Program-made: the position numbers and the translations under genes
The notes under the pieces: model-generated
The model's input: only the letters and a program-made list of their open reading frames with translations
Database searches by the model: none
Told to the model about the DNA's origin: nothing
Part shown: positions 22,765-31,128 of the stretch, in pieces
Position numbering within the stretch: position 1 is the stretch's first letter
Layout: each line of letters starts with the position of its first letter
Assembly: GCA_963843465.1 (NCBI GenBank)
Contig: CAWJKP010000001.1
Span: 992,001-1,056,000 of the forward strand
Reading direction: 5' to 3'
Length of the DNA: 64,000 nt
Source: CAWJKP01 sp963843465
Lineage (GTDB): Bacteria > Planctomycetota > Planctomycetia > Pirellulales > Thermoguttaceae

Positions 22765-23661
22765 CTACGCGCGATTCTGGTTGCGGTCCCCCGGCCAGCT
22801 GCTGATCGCGGTCGGCACCGCCGCGCTGGCGGTGGCTTCCGAATAGTCCGCGATAGCTTTGTCGCGTTCGCCCTTGTTCCCGTAGGCAATGCCACGGTTG
22901 CAGAACGCATCGGCATCCTGCGGGTCGAGTCGAATTGCCTCGTTGCAGTCGGCTAGCGCCTTGTCGTAGTCGCCCTTCCTCGCGTACACAAAGCCCCGGC
23001 ACGCATACGTACCGGCATCACTGGGCTTGAGCCGAATGACCATAGTGAAGTCGGCCACGGAGTTGGTGTAATCACCCTTGTCCCGGTAGGCAAGGGCACG
23101 ACCAAAGTACGCTTCGGCATCGTGCTGGTGGAGCCGGATGGCCTTGGTGTAGTCAGCAATGGCCTCGTCGTAATCGCGCTTGTCGCTGTAGGCGATACCT
23201 CGGTTGATGTACATACCGGCGTCCTTTGGATCAAGCCGGATCGCGTCGCTAAGGTCAGCAATTGCCTTGCTGGTCTCACCATTCCCCCTGAATGCTACGC
23301 CACGACTGTAGTACGCCATGGCGAACTTAGGGTTGAGCCGGATGGCGTGCGTGTAGTCGGCTATCGCCTTGTCGGTCTCGCCCCTGCTGTCGTAGGCAAG
23401 GCCCCGGTTGCGGTACGATTTCGCATCCCTGGGGTCGAGCCGGATCGCCTCCGTGTAGTCGGCTATCGCCTCGTCGTGCTCACCGTTCTCCGCGTAGACG
23501 TAGCCCCGACAGCAATACGCGTCGGTAAACTCCGGGTTGACCCGGATGGCCTCGCTAAAGTCGGCGATGGCGCTCTGGAAGTCGCGTCGGCCAAGAGCAG
23601 CGTGCCCCCTCTCGTAGAACCGTGCGGCCTCATGGGAAGGCAGTTCAGAAGGCGAAACCAT
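22765..23661 (-). CDS. TPR-repeat protein (island)
   Basis: This 298-residue protein has GAGGAG before ATG 23661. It consists of about eight consecutive 34-residue TPR units of the Sel-like form YYNRGIAYxxKGDYDxAIADYT, starting near residue 12. There is no signal peptide or transmembrane helix, so it is probably cytoplasmic. The last 25 residues are unrelated and may be read-through of decayed DNA. TPR arrays mediate protein binding; no partner is evident. Confidence 0.8.
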   Translation of the reverse strand: MVSPSELPSHEAARFYERGHAALGRRDFQSAIADFSEAIRVNPEFTDAYCCRGYVYAENGEHDEAIADYTEAIRLDPRDAKSYRNRGLAYDSRGETDKAIADYTHAIRLNPKFAMAYYSRGVAFRGNGETSKAIADLSDAIRLDPKDAGMYINRGIAYSDKRDYDEAIADYTKAIRLHQHDAEAYFGRALAYRDKGDYTNSVADFTMVIRLKPSDAGTYACRGFVYARKGDYDKALADCNEAIRLDPQDADAFCNRGIAYGNKGERDKAIADYSEATASAAVPTAISSWPGDRNQNRA

Positions 23662-23679
23662 GGTAGTGACACTCCTCTT

Positions 23680-23991
23680 CTAAAGATTGGTTGTTGAATT
23701 GAAATCCCCATTTTCAGGAGGCCGGGGCTGCTCGGCCTTGTCGGCAGGTACCTTCTCGGGCGTGGCCCTTGGCGCATGGCGAATCCCCCGCCCCTTCTTG
23801 GGCTGCCGATTACTGTGCTGCTCCATCATCTGGTCGATTGCAGCGAGCGTTACAAACCTCCTGCCGCCGACCAGAGAGCTGACGAGGTCGCCTGCGGCGA
23901 TTCGCCGCCGCAGGAACCGTTGGCTGCACCCGGCGTACTGCGCTGCTTCTGCGAGCGACACGTATTTCGGGGTCGGTTCGGTGTGCTCCAT
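23680..23991 (-). CDS. AlpA/excisionase-like helix-turn-helix protein
   Basis: This 103-residue protein has GAAGGAG before ATG 23991. Residues about 9-52 form a MerR/Xis-type helix-turn-helix: YVSLAEAAQYAGCSQRFLRR, then RIAAGDLVSSLVGGRRFVTL. Such proteins act as excisionases or as activators of integrases on mobile elements. The C-terminal half is basic and disordered. It sits 18 bp upstream of the TPR gene, in the same direction. It is the best indicator that this region is, or was, a mobile element. Confidence 0.75.
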   Translation of the reverse strand: MEHTEPTPKYVSLAEAAQYAGCSQRFLRRRIAAGDLVSSLVGGRRFVTLAAIDQMMEQHSNRQPKKGRGIRHAPRATPEKVPADKAEQPRPPENGDFNSTTNL

Positions 23992-24170
23992 TTCGGTCTC
24001 CTTCAGTCTTGAGTTGTTCCGGTCTGACCATTTCAGACCTGATGCCTTTCATGCGTGACATCAGCGCAGCACGAGGCGAACAATCGAGGAGGACTTGAAA
24101 GAAGAAGACGCAACTGGAGAGAAACTAAGTAGTTGCGAAGGCTGCCAATTTTCGAGAAAATGCCGGGCAT

Positions 24171-24215
24171 GTCACGCCAGGCGTCACGGACATGTCACGC
24201 TTCGTGCAGCGTGAC
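24171..24215. repeat. Cluster of GTCACG/CGTGAC sites
   Basis: GTCACG occurs at 24171, 24183 and 24194, with an inverted CGTGAC at 24210; another CGTGAC is at 24054. The spacing is 11-12 bp, about one helical turn. The cluster lies just past the stop of the gene at 24230-25423, upstream of the excisionase-like gene. A protein-binding array is the likely use. Confidence 0.55.
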
Positions 24216-24229
24216 ACGTTAGACCGGCA

Positions 24230-25423
24230 TTACCGCCTCGTCGCAGAGCCATGAAGAATCTGCTTCCAGCTGACCAGTGCGTGCCAATCGACGGCATTGG
24301 TAAGGTGAAACCCGTATCCTTTATTGGTCGCGATCCAATCACCGTCACCTGGCGGGGAGCCCAGGTCGTCCTTGAGCCTTCGGGCGAGGCGGCTCTTGAG
24401 TTTCTTGAGCTTGTCAGGCGGGGAGCCGTCTGGGCGAGATGGGTAAGTGCCTTCACCGTACACGGCCTCGAAAATCGTCTTGTAAGACGGTTCGATTCGA
24501 GAGCCCGTACTTGTTCGGCACTCGTAGAGGTAGTTCACCATTCTCTGTTCAAGCAAGCTATTTAGTTCGCAGATACTACTCGTATAGCAAACAGTTGGTT
24601 TTCCTTTTGCAAACGAAAGAGTAGCATGGGTTCGCGCAATGTTCCGAGTCTCGGCCACGGAATCGCGAGAACGCTCGGCAATCGGGGTTGCTTCCCCGTG
24701 CTCGGCACCATCCTGGCAGTCCTCATCGGATGTGAGGGTCTTTGCCGTCCGAAGTTCTCCTGAATCCATCAGAGGGGCCGCAAGATACGACGCTGCACCC
24801 TGTATGGCCCTTAGCTTTGGGTTGAAATCCTCGAAGAACCACTTAGCGAGTTTGTCGTACGCTGGCCTGCCGATTTCTACCAGCAGCTTGCATTGGGCGA
24901 GTAGGAAACAGCCCCAAATATGGTCCTGCTCTTCGCGCGCTCGAAGCAGTTGGATTTCATTCATCAGCGCGGCGAACAACGGCTTCCATTTGGGCTCGGA
25001 TTTCGGTACACGTAGTTCACGACCGTTCCACAATGGAATTTTCTTACCATCGCGCAATCTCCACTGGACCGGGACGTGAATGACATCTCCGCCTGGTAGC
25101 AAGTCCGACCCAAATTTTTTCAGGACCGCCGCGATCTTTCGGGCGTCCTCGTAGTGCCGTATCAGGATTCCAGAATTTCCAGCAGACTCAATTAAAGCGT
25201 TTCGTGCCAACTCAATCTTGCTGTCGGGGCCCGTGAGTTCTTCATACTCCTCCGCGCGGTCCATCAGGCCGTTGGCCGGGGCACATTTGCTGAGAGCCTT
25301 AGCGTATTCAGCGGCCAAGTCCAAGAGTCGGGCCCCGCACGTCTCATCGAAGAATCGTCTGAGGTGAGCGGGACTATAACGGAGAAGAGCGTCGAGTGCG
25401 GCGAGTACGTTCTGATCAGCCAT
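24230..25423 (-). CDS. Island protein with C-terminal winged helix, function unknown
   Basis: This is a 397-residue protein starting at ATG 25423, without a clear ribosome site. The N-terminal 270 residues are helical with no recognised domain (LRYSPAHLRRFFDETCGARL). The last 110 residues end in a winged-helix pattern of the OmpR type: LKKLKSRLARRLKDDLGSPP, then DWIATNKGYGFHLT, where the NKGYGF turn corresponds to the wing. It may regulate the island or act on its origin. It is the island gene closest to tRNA-Val. Confidence 0.55.
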   Translation of the reverse strand: MADQNVLAALDALLRYSPAHLRRFFDETCGARLLDLAAEYAKALSKCAPANGLMDRAEEYEELTGPDSKIELARNALIESAGNSGILIRHYEDARKIAAVLKKFGSDLLPGGDVIHVPVQWRLRDGKKIPLWNGRELRVPKSEPKWKPLFAALMNEIQLLRAREEQDHIWGCFLLAQCKLLVEIGRPAYDKLAKWFFEDFNPKLRAIQGAASYLAAPLMDSGELRTAKTLTSDEDCQDGAEHGEATPIAERSRDSVAETRNIARTHATLSFAKGKPTVCYTSSICELNSLLEQRMVNYLYECRTSTGSRIEPSYKTIFEAVYGEGTYPSRPDGSPPDKLKKLKSRLARRLKDDLGSPPGDGDWIATNKGYGFHLTNAVDWHALVSWKQILHGSATRR

Positions 25424-25713
25424 GGAGCGGGACTTCGATTCTGGCCATCCGCACCGGACAACCTTCGTCCGGGTGTGGAGCCATTTCCGTCCATTTTAGA
25501 CCAAGGGGCCACGAGTACCAGAACCTTGATTGCCAGAAGAAACGGCACCCATCCCGCTTGCGCTTCTTGGGCTGCGTCTGGCGGGCTCGGCGGGAAATAG
25601 AGCCTGGGCATCGGCAGGATGCGGAATCGGCGTCCAGGGGCACGTTGGCGGCCTCTACGGGGAAGTCTTACCCGCAAGCAGTCCCAGCCCGAAATTCTCC
25701 CTTTCGTCACCGA

Positions 25714-25737
25714 AAAGGTATCTCCAAAGGTATCTCT
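25714..25737. repeat. 12-bp tandem direct repeat near the tRNA end of the island
   Basis: AAAGGTATCTCC and AAAGGTATCTCT are adjacent, 76 bp from the tRNA-Val 3' end. Position and form would suit an attachment-site or operator element. The rest of 25424-25751 holds no supported gene. Confidence 0.5.
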
Positions 25738-25751
25738 GAACCCAAGAAACG

Positions 25752-25778
25752 AAAGCAGCCGCATTACGCGGCTGCTTT
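25752..25778 (-). terminator. Rho-independent terminator after tRNA-Val
   Basis: AAAGCAGCCGC and GCGGCTGCTTT form a perfect 11-bp stem with a 5-base loop. On the minus strand it is followed by TTTCGTTTCTT. It lies 34 bp past the tRNA 3' end. Confidence 0.85.
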
Positions 25779-25812
25779 GTAAGTCCTTCCGGTATAATGA
25801 CTTTTATTCTAG

Positions 25813-25886
25813 TGGGCGTTACTGGACTCGAACCAGTGACCTCCACGGTGTGAGCATGGCGATCTAACCAACTGATCTAAACGCCC
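25813..25886 (-). tRNA. tRNA-Val (anticodon CAC)
   Basis: The 74 bases fold as a complete cloverleaf. The acceptor stem is GGGCGTT with AACGCCC, the D-stem GATC with GATC, and the anticodon stem CCATG with CGTGG. The loop CTCACAC gives anticodon CAC. The T-arm ACTGG-TTCGAGT-CCAGT is canonical. The discriminator base is A, and CCA is not encoded. The accessory region lies on its 3' side. Confidence 0.95.
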
Positions 25887-25897
25887 GGACTACGGCG

Positions 25898-26203
25898 TCA
25901 GGCTTGGGCGGTTCCCGACTTCACCTCCTCGGGAGGGGGCTCAAACTTGGGAGCGGTGGCCTCCTCGCGATCCTCCGCCTCATCCCTAACGCTGGACTGG
26001 CTTGAAGAAGACTCGACGGACGCATAGGTTGCCCGGTGCAACTCCTCCTCAATGCCGCGAAGCCCCTTCTTGAACTCCAGGATTCCCTTGCCCACGGACC
26101 GGCCGACCTCGGGAAGCCGCTTGCCGAACAAGAGCACGGCAATCACGCCGATGATCAACATGTCCACCGGACCAGGCGTAATAAACCCAATGCAGAAACT
26201 CAT
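25898..26203 (-). CDS. tatA: TatA-type twin-arginine translocase subunit
   Basis: This is a 101-residue protein with GAGG before ATG 26203. A short N-terminus is followed by a transmembrane helix (MLIIGVIAVLLFGKRLPEVG) with the conserved FGxxxLPE hinge. Then comes the amphipathic helix (GKGILEFKKGLRGIEEE), and an acidic, disordered tail. This is the TatA/TatE layout, forming the pore for folded proteins with twin-arginine signals. No tatC is nearby. It starts 12 bp upstream of the tRNA. Confidence 0.9.
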   Translation of the reverse strand: MSFCIGFITPGPVDMLIIGVIAVLLFGKRLPEVGRSVGKGILEFKKGLRGIEEELHRATYASVESSSSQSSVRDEAEDREEATAPKFEPPPEEVKSGTAQA

Positions 26204-26362
26204 GGAACAGACCTCAGTTATCGCGCGATTCTCGGCAGGATGGCGGCATGCATCGATCGAGACGGTTGTCTCGCCAACTGAGCCGTCAGCGGGGTAAGTC
26301 TATTCTAACGGACAGGCGGGCCTTGTCAAAGGCCATTCCCCCTAGTGGTGGAGTGCGGCGGG

Positions 26363-26725
26363 TCACTCGCGTTCCAACTTCGCGGCACATTTCACACAGC
26401 GGCTGGCGTAGGGAATGGCATCGAGCCGGGCACGGGGGATCTTTGCCTCGCACACTTCACAGATTCCGAAGGTCCCTTCGGTGATTCGCTCCAGGGCTTC
26501 GTCGATCTGCTCCAGGGCTGCATCCTTGCCCTCGACCAGGCTTAAGGTGAACTCCCGCTCGAAATTGTCCGTGCCGAGATCCGCCGCGCTCGACAGATCG
26601 CCGTTGTTCTCCGTCAAAGGCGTCTCCAGGGCGCCGTCGGCCATCTGCACGACCTCGCCCTGCAGCCGCGAGCGGAGGGCCAGAATCCGCGATTTGTAGA
26701 TGGCCAGTTCCTCTGGATTCATCAC
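26363..26725 (-). CDS. DksA/TraR-family zinc finger protein
   Basis: This 120-residue protein has a helical coiled-coil N-terminal part (residues about 5-85) and a C4 zinc finger, GICEVCEAKI with SRCVKCAAKLE. The layout is that of DksA/TraR proteins, which enter the RNA polymerase secondary channel. Acidic residues are present at the expected coiled-coil tip region (NGDLSSAADLGTDNFEREF). ATG 26725 and the adjacent ATG 26722 are both possible starts. It probably modulates transcription initiation. Confidence 0.85.
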   Translation of the reverse strand: MMNPEELAIYKSRILALRSRLQGEVVQMADGALETPLTENNGDLSSAADLGTDNFEREFTLSLVEGKDAALEQIDEALERITEGTFGICEVCEAKIPRARLDAIPYASRCVKCAAKLERE

Positions 26726-26858
26726 TGCTTCCCTCGCGCTGGGCGTCAGCCTGAGCTTGTTAAGAGTAACTCAAGATCGCGGAAAAAGCAAGGGACTCCT
26801 TGACCGCGGCAGGGACGGAGGGAATGATTCCCTGCCCTTTTCCTCGCGAGGTGATCGG

Positions 26859-27635
26859 ATGGCGTGCGGATCGCGTTGGCCGGGTCAGCGGCTGTTTTGG
26901 TGGTTGTTGCCGGCGGCGGTCTGGCTCGTCTTGGTGTCCCCGCGGAGGGACGTGCGGTGCGATCCGCCCGCCGCTGTGCTCGCCGCCGAGCAGGCGACGA
27001 ACATCCCGACCCATTACATGGGCCGGGAGATCGCCACCACCATGCACTACACGGGAGCCCCGTGGCTGCTGCGGGAGTCGCGCCAACGGGAGGAAGACTG
27101 CAAACGCCTTTTGCAACAACTGCACGTCCAACCTGGACAAGTCCTCTGCGACATGGGCTGCGGCAACGGCTTCTACACGCTGAAGCTTGCCCGGCTGACC
27201 GGCAGGCAGGGCAAGGTCTACGCGGTGGATATTCAGCCGCAGATGCTCGAGATGCTGAAGCGGCGCGCCCGCGATGCCAAGGTCGACAACGTCCTGCCTG
27301 TTCTCGGCGGCCTGATGGATCCGCACCTTCCCCCAGCGGCCTTCGACCTGGTGTTGATGGTCGACGTGTACCATGAATTCTCGCATCCGCACGAGATGCT
27401 GCAGGCAATCCGCAAGTCCCTCAAGCCGGCCGGGCGGATCGCCCTGGTCGAGTTCCGCGCGGAGGACGCCTCCGTGCCCATCCAGCCCTTGCACAAGATG
27501 AGCAAACAACAGATCCTCAAGGAGTTCCCGGCCAACGGGCTGAAATTGGCCGGCCAGTACGATGCCCTGCCCTGGCAGCACTTGATGTTCTTCACCCGCG
27601 ATGAGGGCGACGCGCCGGCGGAAAGAAGCAAATGA
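26859..27635 (+). CDS. Exported or membrane-anchored class I SAM methyltransferase
   Basis: This is a 258-residue protein. ATG 26859 is chosen because GAGGTGA lies five bases upstream. Residues about 10-28 form a hydrophobic signal or anchor (RLFWWLLPAAVWLVLVSP). The rest is a Rossmann methyltransferase: motif I VLCDMGCGNGFYTLKLARLT, the acidic motif II in KVYAVDIQPQMLEMLKRRA, and the late motif FDLVLMVDVYHEFSHP. SAM-dependent methylation outside the cytoplasm is unusual because the cofactor is not expected there, so the location or retained activity is uncertain. Its target is unknown. Confidence 0.85.
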   Translation: MACGSRWPGQRLFWWLLPAAVWLVLVSPRRDVRCDPPAAVLAAEQATNIPTHYMGREIATTMHYTGAPWLLRESRQREEDCKRLLQQLHVQPGQVLCDMGCGNGFYTLKLARLTGRQGKVYAVDIQPQMLEMLKRRARDAKVDNVLPVLGGLMDPHLPPAAFDLVLMVDVYHEFSHPHEMLQAIRKSLKPAGRIALVEFRAEDASVPIQPLHKMSKQQILKEFPANGLKLAGQYDALPWQHLMFFTRDEGDAPAERSK

Positions 27636-28001
27636 GGAATGTGTCTGTCGCTCAGGCGTGTGGGAATGTCGTCAGAGTGGGGACAGCCGGCAAACGCTCA
27701 GTTTAGCCAGTCTCCCTAGACGAATCCGTCCTTGCGGCGTGAGGTTGCGGAACCGCCGATTTCCGCACGTCCCGCGCCAGGGCCGAACCGCTTTCGAGAT
27801 ACGGACTTGTGGTTTCGACCGGCGTGCAGCCAACGGGCGGTAAGGGCCCGGCGGCCGGCACAGGGCGATTCTCGGCGGCAAGCCCCGGCACGGGTTTTGC
27901 ATCCCAACCTAAGTCGTTGGAACGGCGTACAAAGGTTAGGAACCTGAGGATGGCCAAAGGTACGACGCCGGACGCGAGAGGTTACTTGAAGGAGTCAAGC
28001 C
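27636..28001. other. 366-bp intergenic stretch
   Basis: No supported gene is present on either strand. GGAG lies nine bases before the ATG at 28002. No clear structured RNA or promoter was identified. Confidence 0.4.
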
Positions 28002-28850
28002 ATGAGTTTCCGCCGCACACTGTTCGCTACGTTAATGGTCTTCGCTCTGGGCAGCACGGCCGCGATGGCCCAGAGCTACACGGGCTATACGGGCTACGCC
28101 GCCTACGCCGCTTACGCGGCCCCGGACTATGAGCCCGCGCCCTACTATGCGGCCCCGCAGGCCCCGGCCTACGCGCCGGCGCCTAATTATGCCGCCGCAC
28201 CGGTCGCAGCCTACACGCCGGCGCCCTACTATGCGGCCCCGCAGGCCCCGGCCTACGCGCCGGCGCCTAATTATGCCGCCGCACCGGTTGCAGCCTACAC
28301 GCCCGCGCCCTACTATGCGGCCCCGCAGGCCCCGGCCTACGCGCCGGCGCCTAATTATGCCGCCGCACCGGTTGCAACCTACACCTCGACAACCTACTAT
28401 GCAGCGTCGCAGGCCCCGGCCTACACGCCCGCGCCGGTTGCCGCGACTTATTATGAAGCGCCGCAGCCCGCGCCGGTCGCCGTGCCGGCCTATCCGCCCG
28501 TGCGGCACTACCACCACAAGGTCGAAGCAACGGCCGTGAGCTACCCGGTCTATCAGCCGCTGGTTCAGCCCACGGTGGCCTACCAGCCGGTGGCGCCTTC
28601 CGTAACCTACCAGCCGCTGGCTCAGCCCACGGTAGCTTACGAGCCGCAGATCAGTTGTGCGGTTCCGCAGGTTGCCTACCGTCCCGTCGCCAGGTATCAG
28701 CCTTATCTGGCTGCAACCTACGTGACGGCCGGCTATGGCGCCCCGGCTGCGATGGCGCCGGTGCCCGGGGCTCCACGGGTCGTGGTGCATCCCAAAGTGT
28801 ACGTTCAAGGAGAGCCGATCCGGAACCTGATCAAAGCGATTACTCCCTAG
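28002..28850 (+). CDS. Secreted low-complexity protein with YAPAP repeats
   Basis: This 282-residue protein has a clear signal peptide ending GSTAAMAQ. Residues about 46-130 consist of three near-perfect 28-residue units (APYYAAPQAPAYAPAPNYAA and so on) plus a degenerate fourth. The second half is Tyr/Pro/Val-rich (VSYPVYQPLVQPTVAYQPV). It ends in a less biased segment (GAPRVVVHPKVYVQGEPIRN). Tyr/Pro/Ala-rich repeats suggest an extended structural protein of the envelope or matrix. No enzyme motif is present. Confidence 0.85.
   Translation: MSFRRTLFATLMVFALGSTAAMAQSYTGYTGYAAYAAYAAPDYEPAPYYAAPQAPAYAPAPNYAAAPVAAYTPAPYYAAPQAPAYAPAPNYAAAPVAAYTPAPYYAAPQAPAYAPAPNYAAAPVATYTSTTYYAASQAPAYTPAPVAATYYEAPQPAPVAVPAYPPVRHYHHKVEATAVSYPVYQPLVQPTVAYQPVAPSVTYQPLAQPTVAYEPQISCAVPQVAYRPVARYQPYLAATYVTAGYGAPAAMAPVPGAPRVVVHPKVYVQGEPIRNLIKAITP
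28137..28388 (+). repeat. Three 84-bp tandem repeats within a coding region
   Basis: Units start at 28137, 28221 and 28305 and are nearly identical, with a degenerate fourth after 28389. They preserve the reading frame and encode the 28-residue YAPAP units. Confidence 0.9.
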
Positions 28851-28970
28851 CACGCGCGACGCATCCGCACGACCGGTGAGGTCCGTCTTCGCCGGCCGTG
28901 CCTTTTTCTTGACGCCTGCCGGCTTGCCCGGCGGCGATTTTCGCAAATAATTGACCTGGAGGTTTTCGCG

Positions 28971-29577
28971 ATGAACACTTTGAAACAGGCCAAGCCCGAT
29001 CATCCCGTCCACGAGCTGATCGCCAATCGCTGGAGTCCTTATGGGTTTGCGGACCGGCCCGTGTCGCCGGAAGATCTGCGATCGCTGTTTGAGGCGGCCC
29101 GTTCGGCGCCCTCTTCGTACAACGAGCAGCCTTGGCGCTACCTGGTGGCGACCAAGGCGAACCCCGAGCAGTTTGCGCGCTTGCTCTCTTGTCTGGTGGA
29201 GGCGAATCAGGCCTGGGCGCAGCGCCCCGGTGCTGGCCTTGGGTTGCACGAGCCTGCGGTTCACGCGGAACAACCAGCCCAACGCGGCGGCAATCCACGA
29301 CTTGGGTCTTGCCGCGGCCGGCATTTGCGTGGAGGCCACCGCTCGAGGGCTCTTTGTACACCAGATGATCGGCATCCTTCCGGACCGGGCCCGCCAGTTG
29401 TACGACATTCCCGAGGGGGTTCAGCCGCTCACTGGATTGGCGATTGGCTACGCGGCCGAGCCGCAGCAGCTCCCGGAGCCTTTGCGCGGGCGCGATCTGG
29501 CGCCTCGCAGTCGGAAACCGTTGGCCGAGTTCGTTTTCGGCGGCGGGTGGGGGATCGCTTCGGACCTCCTGCGGTAG
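28971..29577 (+). CDS. Nitroreductase-family oxidoreductase (frameshifted)
   Basis: Two frames join to make one FMN-dependent nitroreductase-type protein of about 200 residues. The first part reads HELIANRWSPYGFADRPVSP and FEAARSAPSSYNEQPWRYLV, typical FMN-binding segments. After ANQAWAQ the frame changes at about 29222-29228 (AGCGCCCC). It continues APVLALGCTSLRFTRNNQPN, then HDLGLAAAGICVEATARGLF and the C-terminal helix. The family reduces nitro compounds, quinones or flavins with NAD(P)H in the cytoplasm. The start is ATG 28971. Confidence 0.85.
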
Positions 29578-29775
29578 GCCGTTCGGGATTTTGGATTTTA
29601 GATTTTGGATTCTGTTTTTAGCCCCAAGACCAAATCTAAGATCGAAGCTTCTCTTGTCCCTCCCGGGCTCCCTCGCTATCATACGCCCCGCTTTTCCTGG
29701 AACGGAACGAGATCATCGGCTCCGCAGCCGGGTACTCGATGATGATTGACCAATCGTGGAATAGGGGAGGGCGAG

Positions 29776-31050
29776 TTGGGCGGCTTGCGCAGGGATTTAC
29801 GCGCCATTACGGCCGAAGGAGCGGCAGCCAATGTGATGGTCGGGATTGGAGAGAACTATCTGCCGGCGTTCGTGCTGGCGCTCTCTTCCAGTCAGTTGGC
29901 CTGTGGACTGGTGGCCACCGTGCCCTTGGTCGGCGGGGCACTGCTGCAACTGGTCTCCCCCTATGCCGTCCACGGCCTGCGTTCCTATCGTATTTGGGTC
30001 GTGGCATGTGCGGCGATCCAGGCGGCCGTCTTTCTGCCTTTGACGGCGGCGGCCTTGACGGGGACCATGCCGGTGGGCGTGGTGTTCCTGCTGGCGGTGC
30101 TCTATTTCGGCACCGGGCTGGCGGCGGGACCCGCCTGGAACGCCTGGGTCGGACCGCTGGTCCCGCGTACGCTGTGGGCCCGGTACTTTTCGCGGCGGAC
30201 GCGCGTTAGCCAGTTGGGTCTGTTGGTCGGCTTCGCCTTGGGCGGTTTCCTCTTGGAGGCCGGGTCGCGCCAGGGTCTGGCGACGGTCACCGTCCCGTTC
30301 GCGCTGCTGTTTTTGATCGCGGCGGGCAGCCGCATGACGTTCCGCACGGCTGCTGGCGAGTCACCGCGAGCCCCGCCCGCCCGGCAAAGAGTCGGCCGTA
30401 CGGGGACTGCGCTCGATGGTCCGCTCGCTGGGCGTCGACGCCGACCGGCAAGTGCTCGTCTACCTGCTGGTTGCGCAGGCGGCCGTGTATGTGTCCGGGC
30501 CCTATTTCAACCCCTACATGCTCGGTCAGCTTCGGTTGGATTACCTAGGGTACATGGTGTTGACCTGCGCGGCGATGGCGGCCAAGGTGGTCTTCCTGCC
30601 GGCCCTCGGGCAGCTTGCCGAGCGATGGGGCGCCTCGCGACTGCTTTGGGCCGGCGGCCTGGCCACCGCTCCAGTGCCGGTGCTCTGGCTGGTGAGCGAT
30701 CGCTTGGCTTACCTTTTCGCTCTTCAGGTCTATTCCGGCATGGTCTGGGCCGCGTTCGAGCTGGCGACGCTGCTGTTGTTCTTCGAGACGATCCCCACCG
30801 AGAAGCGAATGGGCGTGCTGACGATCTTCAACCTGGCCAACGCCGCGGCCATCGCCTCCGGCTCGTTTCTGGGCGCGGGCATCCTGGCCGCGCTGGGGAC
30901 CAATCGTCAGGCGTACCTGGTGCTCTTCGTGGTCTCGGCTCTGGCCCGGGGCGGGGCCTTGCTGCTGTTGGTCCGTCTGCCGCGGACGGCTCTGGCGCCG
31001 CGCTTCGACCCGGCTCCTTCGCGGGCAGTCTGGGCCGCACGGGTATCTGA
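29776..31050 (+). CDS. MFS-type transporter (frameshifted)
   Basis: This is an integral membrane protein in two frames. Part one starts at TTG 29776 behind GGGGAGG and has about six helices (ENYLPAFVLALSSSQLACGL; VVFLLAVLYFGTGLAAGPAW; GLLVGFALGGFLLEAGSR). After about 30350-30380 the signal moves to the next frame, beginning KESAVRGLRSMVRSLG, with six more helices (VLVYLLVAQAAVYVSGPYF; LANAAAIASGSFLGAGILAA; ending near VRLPRTALAPRF). The total of about twelve helices fits the major facilitator superfamily. The exact C-terminus is unclear because the second frame has no stop until far into the convergent gene; a further shift near 31000 is likely. Substrate is unknown. Confidence 0.75.
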   Translation: MGGLRRDLRAITAEGAAANVMVGIGENYLPAFVLALSSSQLACGLVATVPLVGGALLQLVSPYAVHGLRSYRIWVVACAAIQAAVFLPLTAAALTGTMPVGVVFLLAVLYFGTGLAAGPAWNAWVGPLVPRTLWARYFSRRTRVSQLGLLVGFALGGFLLEAGSRQGLATVTVPFALLFLIAAGSRMTFRTAAGESPRAPPARQRVGRTGTALDGPLAGRRRRPASARLPAGCAGGRVCVRALFQPLHARSASVGLPRVHGVDLRGDGGQGGLPAGPRAACRAMGRLATALGRRPGHRSSAGALAGERSLGLPFRSSGLFRHGLGRVRAGDAAVVLRDDPHREANGRADDLQPGQRRGHRLRLVSGRGHPGRAGDQSSGVPGALRGLGSGPGRGLAAVGPSAADGSGAALRPGSFAGSLGRTGI

Positions 31051-31128
31051 GGGCCTCGATCAACTCGCCTTGCGCTGCGACGAAGCGCAGCCGATCCAGG
31101 AACCCCTCTCCATCCGGGAAGGGGCGTC

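Noticed and set aside
25619..25867. Integrase C-terminal tail reading toward the tRNA on the plus strand
   Set aside because: The frame overlaps the tRNA and its terminator, and no catalytic Arg/His/Tyr motifs of a tyrosine recombinase were found.
28137..28440. CRISPR-like periodic repeats
   Set aside because: The 84-bp units are contiguous, in frame and encode protein repeats. There are no spacers and no cas genes.
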